From DASSKW01 sp035690065 (GTDB taxonomy: Bacteria; Pseudomonadota; Gammaproteobacteria; Natronospirales; REEB76), in the NCBI GenBank assembly GCA_035690065.1, contig DASSKW010000026.1, positions 1 through 12,496 on the forward strand: a stretch of DNA of 12,496 bases, read 5' to 3'. Both the position numbers and the translations under genes were made by a program. Positions within the stretch are counted from its first letter, which is position 1. Each line of letters starts with the position of its first letter. A model generated the notes under the pieces. It did not search any database. It was given only the letters and a program-made list of their open reading frames with translations, and was not told where the DNA came from. Shown one piece after another: positions 6,927-12,496 of the stretch.

Positions 6927-6998
6927 ATGTATTTCGAGAATAAGCAGCGGCGCCGATACGGTGCCCGCTTTTTTACGGCCGCGCGCCACATTTTATGA
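6927..6998 (+). other. Possible 23-codon arginine-rich leader frame between carA and carB
   Basis: An ATG 5 nt after the carA stop opens a 23-codon frame (beginning MYFENKQRRRYGARF) that ends in TGA at 6996-6998. It has five arginine codons: three in a row (CGG CGC CGA, 6948-6956), CGC at 6966 and CGC at 6984. The triplet run lies over the ascending arm of the terminator-like hairpin at 6947-6974. A ribosome stalled there for lack of arginyl-tRNA would block the hairpin. There is no convincing Shine-Dalgarno, so translation would depend on coupling to carA. It may be chance; in GC-rich DNA a short arginine-rich frame is not rare. Confidence 0.25.
6947..6974 (+). terminator. Intrinsic terminator-like or attenuator hairpin between carA and carB
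   Basis: GCGGCGCC (6947-6954), loop GATAC (6955-6959), then GGTGCCCGC (6960-6968) form an 8-bp stem with one G-U pair and one bulged C. Six T follow at once (6969-6974). This is the standard form of a Rho-independent terminator. Because carA and carB encode the two halves of one enzyme and are normally co-transcribed, it more likely acts as an attenuator or partial terminator. Otherwise carB has its own promoter downstream, for which no convincing -35/-10 pair was seen. Confidence 0.65.
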
Positions 6999-7025
6999 AC
7001 AACAGACATTTCCGGAACCATAGTC

Positions 7026-10000
7026 ATGTCCAAACGAACTGACATTAAAACTGTCCTGATCATCGGCGCCGGCCCCATCGTCATTGGCCAGGCCTGCGAG
7101 TTCGATTATTCCGGGGCGCAGGCGTGCAAGGCGTTGCGTGAAGAAGGCTATCGGGTGGTGCTGGTGAACTCGAATCCCGCCACCATCATGACCGATCCGG
7201 GAACGGCGGATGCGGTCTATATCGAACCGGTCCACTGGCGCGCAGTGGAACAGATCATCGAGAAGGAACGCCCGGATGCGTTGCTGCCGACCATGGGCGG
7301 GCAGACCGCACTCAACTGCGCATTGGATCTGGTGCGTGAAGGTGTGCTGGAGAAATACGGTGTCGAGATGATCGGTGCTTCGCGCGAAGCCATCGACATG
7401 GCGGAAGACCGCGATCAGTTCCGGCGTGCCATGGCCGAGATCGGCCTGGCTTCACCGCGCGCAGGACTGGCGCACAACATGGATGAAGCTTTGACGGTAC
7501 AGGCGGAGATCGGATTTCCCACCATCATCAGGCCATCCTTTACGCTGGGTGGTTCCGGCGGCGGAATCGCATACAACCGCGACGAGTTCATCGAGATCTG
7601 CGAGCTGGGTCTGGACCTTTCACCTACCAATGAATTGCTGATCGAAGAATCTGTCCTGGGTTGGAAAGAGTTCGAGATGGAAGTGGTACGGGATCGCAAT
7701 GACAACTGCATCATCATCTGCGCTATCGAGAACCTCGATCCGATGGGCGTGCATACCGGCGATTCCATCACGGTAGCACCGGCGCAGACGCTCACCGACA
7801 AGGAATACCAGATCATGCGCGATGCATCCATCGCGGTGTTGCGCAAGGTGGGTGTGGAGACCGGTGGTTCCAACGTACAGTTCGCCATCAATCCGAATGA
7901 TGGCCGGATGCTCATCATCGAGATGAACCCACGCGTGTCGCGCTCCTCGGCGCTGGCGTCCAAGGCGACCGGTTTCCCGATCGCGAAAGTGGCGGCGAAA
8001 CTCGCTATCGGTTACACGCTGGATGAACTGAAGAACGAGATCACGGGTGGCGCTACGCCAGCCTCGTTCGAGCCGACCATCGATTATGTAGTCACCAAGA
8101 TCCCGCGCTTCACCTTCGAGAAATTTCCCCAGGCGGAACAACGCCTCACCACACAGATGAAATCGGTCGGTGAAGTGATGGCCATGGGCCGCACTTTCCA
8201 GGAATCGTTACAGAAAGCGTTGCGTGGTCTTGAGACCGGCAACGATGGATTGAACGAGAAGCTGACGGATTTTTCCGCGCCGGGTGTCATGGATGCCTTG
8301 CGTCTGGAATTGCGCTTGCCGGGGCCGGAACGTCTCTGGTACGTCGCGGATGCGTTCCGGAGCGGGCTGACACGTGCGGATATCGCCGACCTGACCCACA
8401 TCGATCCCTGGTTCCTGGTGCAGATCGAAGATCTGGTAAAAGAAGAACAGGAGATAGCGGCGGGCGGTATCAAGGCACTGGATGCATCACGCCTGCGCGG
8501 GTTGAAGCGTAAAGGTTTTTCGGACAGCCGTATCGCCGGTCTTGCGCGTGTCGAAGAAGCGAAGATCCGTAGCTTGCGCATCCGGCACGGCGTGCGTCCG
8601 GTGTTCAAGCGGGTGGATTCCTGCGCCGCTGAATTCGCTGCCACGACTGCCTACATGTATTCGACTTATGAAGAGGAATGCGAAGCGCAGCCGACTGCAC
8701 GCGACAAGATCGTGGTGCTGGGCGGTGGTCCCAATCGTATCGGTCAGGGTATCGAGTTTGATTACTGTTGCGTGCATGCCGCACTCGCATTACGCGAGGA
8801 CGGTTATGAGACCATCATGATCAACTGCAATCCGGAGACCGTCTCCACCGATTACGATACTTCGGATCGCCTGTATTTCGAGCCGCTGACCTTCGAAGAC
8901 GTGATGGAGATCATCGACCTTGAGAAACCGAAAGGTGTGATCGTGCAATTCGGCGGACAGACACCGCTGAAACTGGCGCGCGCACTGGAAGCGGCCGGTG
9001 CGCCGATCATCGGTACCAGCCCGGATTCTATCGACCTGGCCGAGGATCGCGAGCGTTTCACCAAGCTGGTCGATTCGCTGAATCTTCGGCAACCGCCGGC
9101 GCGCAGTGCCCGCAACGAGCAGGAAGCGGTGAAGCTTGCCGACGAGGTCGGTTTCCCGCTGATGGTACGGCCATCTTATGTATTGGGCGGGCGTGCCATG
9201 GAAGTGGTGTTCAGCCGGGAAGATCTGGTCGGTTACATCCGTAATGCGGTCAAGGTCTCGAACTCCTCGCCGGTGCTGATGGATCGGTTCCTCGAAGACG
9301 CGGTGGAAGTAGATGTCGATACACTGTCGGACGGCAAGGACGTGCTGGTGGCCGGCATCATGGAGCACGTCGAGGAAGCCGGTGTACATTCCGGCGACTC
9401 CAGTTGTTCGCTGCCACCCAACAGTCTCAGCCAGGACATGCAGCGGCAGATCCGCGAGACCGTGACCAAGCTCGCGCGCGCCCTCAAGGTCGTGGGATTG
9501 ATGAACACCCAGTTCGCGATCCAGGACGGCAAGCTATATATATTGGAGGTGAATCCGCGCGCCTCACGCACCGTGCCGTTCGTGTCCAAGGCAGTGGGGC
9601 GGCCGCTGGCCAAGATCGCCGCGCGCTGCATGGCGGGCCGCAGTCTGGCGGAGCAGGGCGTCACCTCGATTCCCGTGCCGACGTATTTCTCGGTCAAGGA
9701 ATCGGTGTTCCCGTTCATCAAGTTCCGCGGCGTGGATCCGATCCTCGGACCGGAGATGCGTTCGACCGGCGAAGTCATGGGTACCGGGCGCAGTTTCGGT
9801 GAGGCCTATGCCAAGGCACAGTTCGCCTCCGGCATCGTGATTCCGACCGGCGGCAAGGCACTGATCTCGGTACGCGACCGCGACAAGCGCGGCGCTATCG
9901 ATCTGGCACGGGCGTTGATCCAGCGCGGTTTCGGCATCATCGCCACCCACGGCACTGCCGCGGCACTGGAAGCGGCCGGCATATCCTGCGAACATATCAA

Positions 10001-10250
10001 CAAGGTGCGCGAGGGGCGGCCGCACGTGGTGGATATCATCAAGAACGACGAGGTCACCCTCATCGTCAATACCACCGAGGGCAAACAGGCAATCCTGGAA
10101 TCGTATTCGATCCGCCGGGAAGCGGTGTCGCACAAGATCACCTATTACACGACCATCGCGGCGGCCAAGGCCACCGTGTTGGCACTGGATTACATCGATT
10201 CTGCCGGCGTCAACAAGCTGCAGGATCTGCATCGGGAGTTGGTTGGATGA
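7026..10250 (+). CDS. carB: Carbamoyl-phosphate synthase large subunit CarB
   Basis: CarB phosphorylates bicarbonate, adds the ammonia delivered by CarA, and phosphorylates carbamate to carbamoyl phosphate. The 1074-residue product (E. coli 1073) shows both ATP-grasp halves (about 1-400 and 554-936), an oligomerisation segment between them, and a C-terminal allosteric domain (about 937-1074). E. coli numbering holds at the points checked. Glu299/Asn301 (EMNPR) lie in the first half and Glu841/Asn843 (EVNPR) in the second. The ornithine-site residues Glu783, Asp791 and Thr1042 are present, as are Lys954, Thr974, Thr977 and Lys993 of the IMP/UMP site. Activation by ornithine and inhibition by UMP are therefore expected. 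The ATG has only a weak GGA 10 nt upstream. Its stop overlaps the greA start in ATGA. Confidence 0.99.
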   Translation: MSKRTDIKTVLIIGAGPIVIGQACEFDYSGAQACKALREEGYRVVLVNSNPATIMTDPGTADAVYIEPVHWRAVEQIIEKERPDALLPTMGGQTALNCALDLVREGVLEKYGVEMIGASREAIDMAEDRDQFRRAMAEIGLASPRAGLAHNMDEALTVQAEIGFPTIIRPSFTLGGSGGGIAYNRDEFIEICELGLDLSPTNELLIEESVLGWKEFEMEVVRDRNDNCIIICAIENLDPMGVHTGDSITVAPAQTLTDKEYQIMRDASIAVLRKVGVETGGSNVQFAINPNDGRMLIIEMNPRVSRSSALASKATGFPIAKVAAKLAIGYTLDELKNEITGGATPASFEPTIDYVVTKIPRFTFEKFPQAEQRLTTQMKSVGEVMAMGRTFQESLQKALRGLETGNDGLNEKLTDFSAPGVMDALRLELRLPGPERLWYVADAFRSGLTRADIADLTHIDPWFLVQIEDLVKEEQEIAAGGIKALDASRLRGLKRKGFSDSRIAGLARVEEAKIRSLRIRHGVRPVFKRVDSCAAEFAATTAYMYSTYEEECEAQPTARDKIVVLGGGPNRIGQGIEFDYCCVHAALALREDGYETIMINCNPETVSTDYDTSDRLYFEPLTFEDVMEIIDLEKPKGVIVQFGGQTPLKLARALEAAGAPIIGTSPDSIDLAEDRERFTKLVDSLNLRQPPARSARNEQEAVKLADEVGFPLMVRPSYVLGGRAMEVVFSREDLVGYIRNAVKVSNSSPVLMDRFLEDAVEVDVDTLSDGKDVLVAGIMEHVEEAGVHSGDSSCSLPPNSLSQDMQRQIRETVTKLARALKVVGLMNTQFAIQDGKLYILEVNPRASRTVPFVSKAVGRPLAKIAARCMAGRSLAEQGVTSIPVPTYFSVKESVFPFIKFRGVDPILGPEMRSTGEVMGTGRSFGEAYAKAQFASGIVIPTGGKALISVRDRDKRGAIDLARALIQRGFGIIATHGTAAALEAAGISCEHINKVREGRPHVVDIIKNDEVTLIVNTTEGKQAILESYSIRREAVSHKITYYTTIAAAKATVLALDYIDSAGVNKLQDLHRELVG

Positions 10251-10723
10251 ACAAGACGCCATTGACGGTACGTGGCGCGGAGCGTCTGCGCGAAGAGTTG
10301 AAGCGACTTAAGACCGTGGATCGCCCGCGCATCATCCAGGCGATCGCGGAAGCGCGTGCGCATGGCGATCTGAGCGAGAACGCCGAATATCACGCCGCGC
10401 GTGAGCAGCAAAGTTTCGCGGAAGGACGTATCCAGGAGATCGAGTTCAAACTCTCGAATGCCGAGATCATCGATGTCACGCAGTTGAATGCTGGCGGCAA
10501 GGTAGTGTTCGGCGCGACCGTGATGTTGTCCGATGAAGAGAACGGCAATGAAGTCACTTACCAGATCGTCGGCGAGGATGAGGCTGATATCAAACAGAAC
10601 CGGATCTCGGTGAACTCACCGATCGCCCGTGGCTTGATCGGCAAGCAGGAAGGGGATATCGCAGTGGTGAAGACACCCGCCGGCGAACGCCAGTTCGAAG
10701 TCATCGAGGTGCGTTACGAATAA
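10247..10723 (+). CDS. greA: Transcription elongation factor GreA
   Basis: GreA enters the secondary channel of RNA polymerase and stimulates cleavage of backtracked transcripts. The 158-residue product equals E. coli GreA in length. An N-terminal antiparallel coiled coil (about 10-75) carries the tip motif GDLSENAEYHAAREQQ, with Asp41 and Glu44 as the catalytic acidic pair. The C-terminal FKBP-like domain has NRISVNSPIARGLIGKQEGD and ends FEVIEVRYE. The DLSENAEYHAAR tip identifies GreA rather than GreB. The ATG overlaps the carB stop by 4 nt (ATGA), so translation is probably coupled and greA is at least partly expressed from the car operon. A small GCTGG-CGG-CCAGC hairpin (10724-10736) follows the stop without a T-run. 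Confidence 0.98.
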   Translation: MNKTPLTVRGAERLREELKRLKTVDRPRIIQAIAEARAHGDLSENAEYHAAREQQSFAEGRIQEIEFKLSNAEIIDVTQLNAGGKVVFGATVMLSDEENGNEVTYQIVGEDEADIKQNRISVNSPIARGLIGKQEGDIAVVKTPAGERQFEVIEVRYE

Positions 10724-10739
10724 GCTGGCGGCCAGCCGG

Positions 10740-11168
10740 ATGCTGCAGCGAATAATCGTGACTGCATGGGCGGGTTCACTCTGGTGCGTGGGTTTTCTGG
10801 TTGCCCCTTTGTTGTTTGCCAGTCTGCCGAATCGCGAGCTGGCTGGCGACGCGGCCAGGCAATTATTCACGGGGGTGGAATATCTTGGCGTAATCTGCGG
10901 TCTGTTATGGATGATATCGGCGCGTGTGCGTTCCGGTCATTGGTTCACTGCTCCAGGCATCCGGCCCGTGAGCATCATGTTGATCCTTACCGTGCTGAGT
11001 TTGCTGGTGATCGACCCGTGGCTGGATCACCTGCGCCTGACCGACGGTGGAAGCAGCAGTGCGTTTGCCTGGGCACATGGAGTCGCGACAGCCGTCTATC
11101 TGCTGTTGTGCCTGTTGGCATTGTGGCTGGTCACGCGGGACGCCGATGCGGCGTTCAAGGCAGAGTGA
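10740..11168 (+). CDS. DUF4149-type four-helix membrane protein, function unknown
   Basis: The 142-residue product has four hydrophobic segments, at about residues 5-28, 45-62, 76-93 and 110-131, so it is very probably an inner-membrane protein. The opening AWAGSLWCVGFLVAPLLFASLPNR and AGDAARQLF resembles the DUF4149 family (GxxxxxxxxxxPxLFxxL, then AGxxxxxLF), and a gene of this kind sits at the same place, between greA and yhbY, in Pseudomonas. No catalytic motif was seen. The start is 16 nt after greA with no good Shine-Dalgarno, and a small hairpin lies between. It is probably expressed through greA. Its 3' end overlaps the end of the convergent yhbY by 14 nt. The family assignment is by eye and the function is not known. 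Confidence 0.85.
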   Translation: MLQRIIVTAWAGSLWCVGFLVAPLLFASLPNRELAGDAARQLFTGVEYLGVICGLLWMISARVRSGHWFTAPGIRPVSIMLILTVLSLLVIDPWLDHLRLTDGGSSSAFAWAHGVATAVYLLLCLLALWLVTRDADAAFKAE

Positions 11169-11451
11169 TTTTCGGTTTGTCGGGATGGCGGCGATAGAAG
11201 CTGGCGACATGCCCGATCTGTTGCACACATGTGGATTTGGTTTTGGTACAGATGGCATCGATCATGGCAAGACGCGCAGCCCGGTCATCGGCCACCAGTT
11301 TGACCTTGACCAGTTCGTGCGCAGCAAGGGCGTTGTCTATTTCCATCAGCACGTTGGCGGTCAGCCCCGCGTTGCCGGTACGGACCACGGGTTGCTTGTG
11401 ATGCGCGAGCCCGCGCAGGTGCAGTTTCTGTTTTTCGGTGAGTGATTTCAT
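11155..11451 (-). CDS. yhbY: YhbY-type (CRM domain) ribosome-associated RNA-binding protein
   Basis: YhbY proteins are small, single CRS1/YhbY-domain RNA-binding proteins that associate with large ribosomal subunit precursors. The 98-residue product (E. coli 97) fits along its length. It starts MKSLTEKQKLHLRGLAHHKQ, has the RNA-binding GNAG turn in RTGNAGLTANVLMEI (GxxG motif), then the conserved HELVKVKL, VQQIGHVASFYRR and a closing KPKITLP. It is on the minus strand, divergent from rlmE across 53 nt and convergent with the DUF4149 gene, overlapping it by 14 nt. The same divergent yhbY/rlmE pair is known in E. coli. No clear Shine-Dalgarno is seen. A TAAAAT box on this strand (11479-11484) could be its -10. 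Confidence 0.94.
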   Translation of the reverse strand: MKSLTEKQKLHLRGLAHHKQPVVRTGNAGLTANVLMEIDNALAAHELVKVKLVADDRAARLAMIDAICTKTKSTCVQQIGHVASFYRRHPDKPKITLP

Positions 11452-11456
11452 GGGCG

Positions 11457-11482
11457 GTCGAACTGTGGATCGGCCGCCATTT
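11457..11482 (+). promoter_or_regulatory. Candidate sigma-32 promoter for rlmE-ftsH
   Basis: GTCGAAC (11457-11463), an 11-nt spacer and CGCCATTT (11475-11482) form a weaker sigma-32-like site. The -10 has one mismatch to CCCCATnT and the -35 matches CTTGAAA at 4 of 7. Transcription would start about 15 nt before the rlmE ATG. rlmE-ftsH is a heat-shock operon in E. coli, which makes the position meaningful. The -35 match alone would not carry the call. The same AT-rich patch holds a minus-strand TAAAAT that could serve yhbY. Confidence 0.4.
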
Positions 11483-11504
11483 TAACAGTTTGGATACAGG
11501 CACC

Positions 11505-12128
11505 ATGCCCAGACGAACAAAAAGCAGCGGCCGATGGCTCGCGGAACATTTTTCCGACGAGTACGTGAAGCGTGCGCAGGCCGAGGGCTGGCGTTCGCGA
11601 GCCGTGTTCAAACTGGAAGAGATCCAGACCAGGGATCGGATTCTCAAGCCCGGTATGCGGGTGATCGATCTCGGGGCTGCCCCCGGCGGCTGGAGCCAGT
11701 ATGCGGCCAGGCTGATGAAAGGGCGGGGTACTCTACTGGCATCGGATATTTTGCCCATGGAACCGCTGCCGGGGGTAGAGTTCGTGCAGGGAGATTTCAC
11801 CGATGAGGCAGTATTCGAGCGGCTGATGGCACTGTTTGAGGGTCAACGGGTTGACCTTGTTTTGTCGGATATGGCCCCCAATATCAGTGGAGACGAGTCC
11901 ATCGACCAGCCGCGAGCCATGTATCTGGCCGAGTTGGCCCTGGATTTTGCCCAGCGGGTACTAGGGCCAAATGGCGCTTTTCTGGTCAAGGTGTTCCAGG
12001 GTCAGGGTTTGCCGGATTTCATGAAGGACTTGCGTGCGGCGTTTACCAGCGTGGTCACCCGCAAGCCCAGGCCTTCCCGGGCGCGCAGCCGCGAAGTCTA
12101 TTTATTGGCGAAGTTTCCCCGGGTGTAG
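11505..12128 (+). CDS. rlmE: 23S rRNA (uridine-2552-2'-O)-methyltransferase RlmE (FtsJ/RrmJ)
   Basis: RlmE methylates the 2'-OH of U2552 in the A loop of 23S rRNA, a late step of large-subunit maturation, using S-adenosylmethionine. The product is 207 residues from the ATG at 11505 (E. coli 209). A longer frame is open from 11442, but its extra 21 residues have no family counterpart and would run over the intergenic region. MPRRTKSSGRWLAEHF is the usual start. The SAM-binding motif DLGAAPGGWSQ is at 55-65. The catalytic tetrad is complete: Lys36 (SRAVFK), Asp122 (SDMAPN), Lys162 (FLVKVFQG) and Glu197 (SREVYLL). It is followed by ftsH, as in many Gammaproteobacteria, and may be heat-inducible from the site at 11457-11482. 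Confidence 0.97.
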   Translation: MPRRTKSSGRWLAEHFSDEYVKRAQAEGWRSRAVFKLEEIQTRDRILKPGMRVIDLGAAPGGWSQYAARLMKGRGTLLASDILPMEPLPGVEFVQGDFTDEAVFERLMALFEGQRVDLVLSDMAPNISGDESIDQPRAMYLAELALDFAQRVLGPNGAFLVKVFQGQGLPDFMKDLRAAFTSVVTRKPRPSRARSREVYLLAKFPRV

Positions 12129-12190
12129 TAACGTCAGAACCGTATTTGCAGGCTAGGGCACCGGGCTCATGGCCGACGAGGAATCCAGCT

Positions 12191-12496
12191 TTGAACGATA
12201 TCGTCAAAACTCTTTTTATCTGGCTGTTGATCGCAGTGGTGTTGCTGTTGGTGTTCAACAGTTTCACCTCCAGTACTTCCAAGACGCACCATGTCGCCTA
12301 TTCCGAATTCCTGAGCGCGGTGGATAACGGGGGGGTGAAGAAAGTCACATTCGACGGACTTGACGTGTCCGGCTGTTGCATCAACGGTGGCGATTTCGAG
12401 ACCTACAGCCCGGTCACGGATTTCAATCCGCTGCTTGCCAATCTGCGCAAGAGCGATAGCAACGTGACCATCGAGGCCAAGCCGCCCGAGCAACAC
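12191..12496 (+). CDS. ftsH: ATP-dependent zinc metalloprotease FtsH, 3' part missing
   Basis: FtsH is the membrane-anchored AAA+ protease that degrades sigma-32, LpxC and damaged membrane proteins. Only the first 102 residues are in the window, and the frame is open to the end. It starts at TTG with GAGGA (12178-12182) 8 nt upstream. The ATG at 12169 is in another frame, and the start NDIVKTLFIWLLIAVV matches the family N-terminus. Residues about 6-24 form the first membrane helix. The periplasmic domain follows with VAYSEFLSAVDNGGVKKV, then ETYSPVTDFNPLLANL. Two neighbouring cysteines (62-63) in the periplasmic part are unusual. The AAA+ and HEXXH protease domains lie beyond the window. The gene is 62 nt after rlmE, probably in one operon. 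Since FtsH degrades sigma-32, it would feed back on the heat-shock genes upstream. Confidence 0.93.
   Translation, partial: MNDIVKTLFIWLLIAVVLLLVFNSFTSSTSKTHHVAYSEFLSAVDNGGVKKVTFDGLDVSGCCINGGDFETYSPVTDFNPLLANLRKSDSNVTIEAKPPEQH

Noticed and set aside
9535..9552. TATATATA followed by TTGGAGG inside carB, resembling a promoter and ribosome site
   Set aside because: It encodes the conserved LYILEVNPR strand of the second ATP-grasp domain (Glu841/Asn843), and no gene starts just after it.
9564..10262. 232-codon minus-strand frame over the carB 3' end
   Set aside because: Opposes conserved CarB allosteric-domain residues; no motif of its own.
10724..10736. GCTGG-CGG-CCAGC hairpin after greA as a terminator
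   Set aside because: The stem is only 5 bp with a 3-nt loop and there is no T-run; the next gene starts 4 nt later.
10766..11197. 143-codon plus-strand frame overlapping the DUF4149 gene
   Set aside because: Out of frame with the hydrophobic four-helix product and lacks any family pattern; the 10740 frame is the coherent one.
11442..11504. Upstream extension of rlmE by 21 codons
   Set aside because: The extra residues do not resemble RlmE N-termini and would place translation over the intergenic promoter region and the yhbY start.

Overview
The window is a GC-rich stretch of ordinary bacterial chromosome. It carries the order hrcA-grpE-dnaK-dnaJ-dapB-carA-carB-greA-(DUF4149 membrane protein)-yhbY-rlmE-ftsH. 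From dapB to ftsH this matches the conserved arrangement known from Pseudomonas and related Gammaproteobacteria, including yhbY on the opposite strand and divergent from rlmE-ftsH. An hrcA gene directly ahead of grpE argues against an enteric or a pseudomonad. It fits another gammaproteobacterial lineage that kept HrcA, such as Xanthomonadales-, Chromatiales- or Legionella-like groups. The genus cannot be told from this sequence. No mobile element, CRISPR array, tRNA or rRNA was seen.

Region 1 (1-4830) is the heat-shock block: the 3' part of hrcA (cut by the window edge), grpE, dnaK and dnaJ. Two sites match the sigma-32 (RpoH) consensus closely and share a 13-nt spacer. One lies in the last codons of hrcA and serves grpE. 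The other straddles the grpE stop codon and serves dnaK. No CIRCE operator (the HrcA target) was found in front of grpE, dnaK or dnaJ. A strong stem-loop lies between dnaK and dnaJ.

Region 2 (4835-10250) is biosynthetic: dapB (lysine and peptidoglycan precursor) starts 4 nt after dnaJ, followed by carA and carB (carbamoyl phosphate for arginine and pyrimidines). carA starts at TTG behind a strong Shine-Dalgarno sequence, and its leader contains a candidate promoter, a palindrome and a GC hairpin. The 104-nt carA-carB gap holds a hairpin followed by six T, overlapped by a possible 23-codon arginine-rich reading frame. That is the most unexpected arrangement in the window. carB keeps the E. coli residues that bind ornithine and IMP/UMP.

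Region 3 (10247-12496) concerns transcription, ribosome maturation and quality control. greA overlaps the carB stop by ATGA, then comes a four-helix DUF4149 membrane protein. yhbY is convergent with that gene and divergent from rlmE. rlmE and the start of ftsH follow, with a weaker candidate sigma-32 site before rlmE. ftsH starts at TTG and runs off the end.

No wholly new system is visible. The points worth a second look are regulatory: the sigma-32 sites, the carA-carB attenuator-like element, and the dnaK-dnaJ stem-loop.
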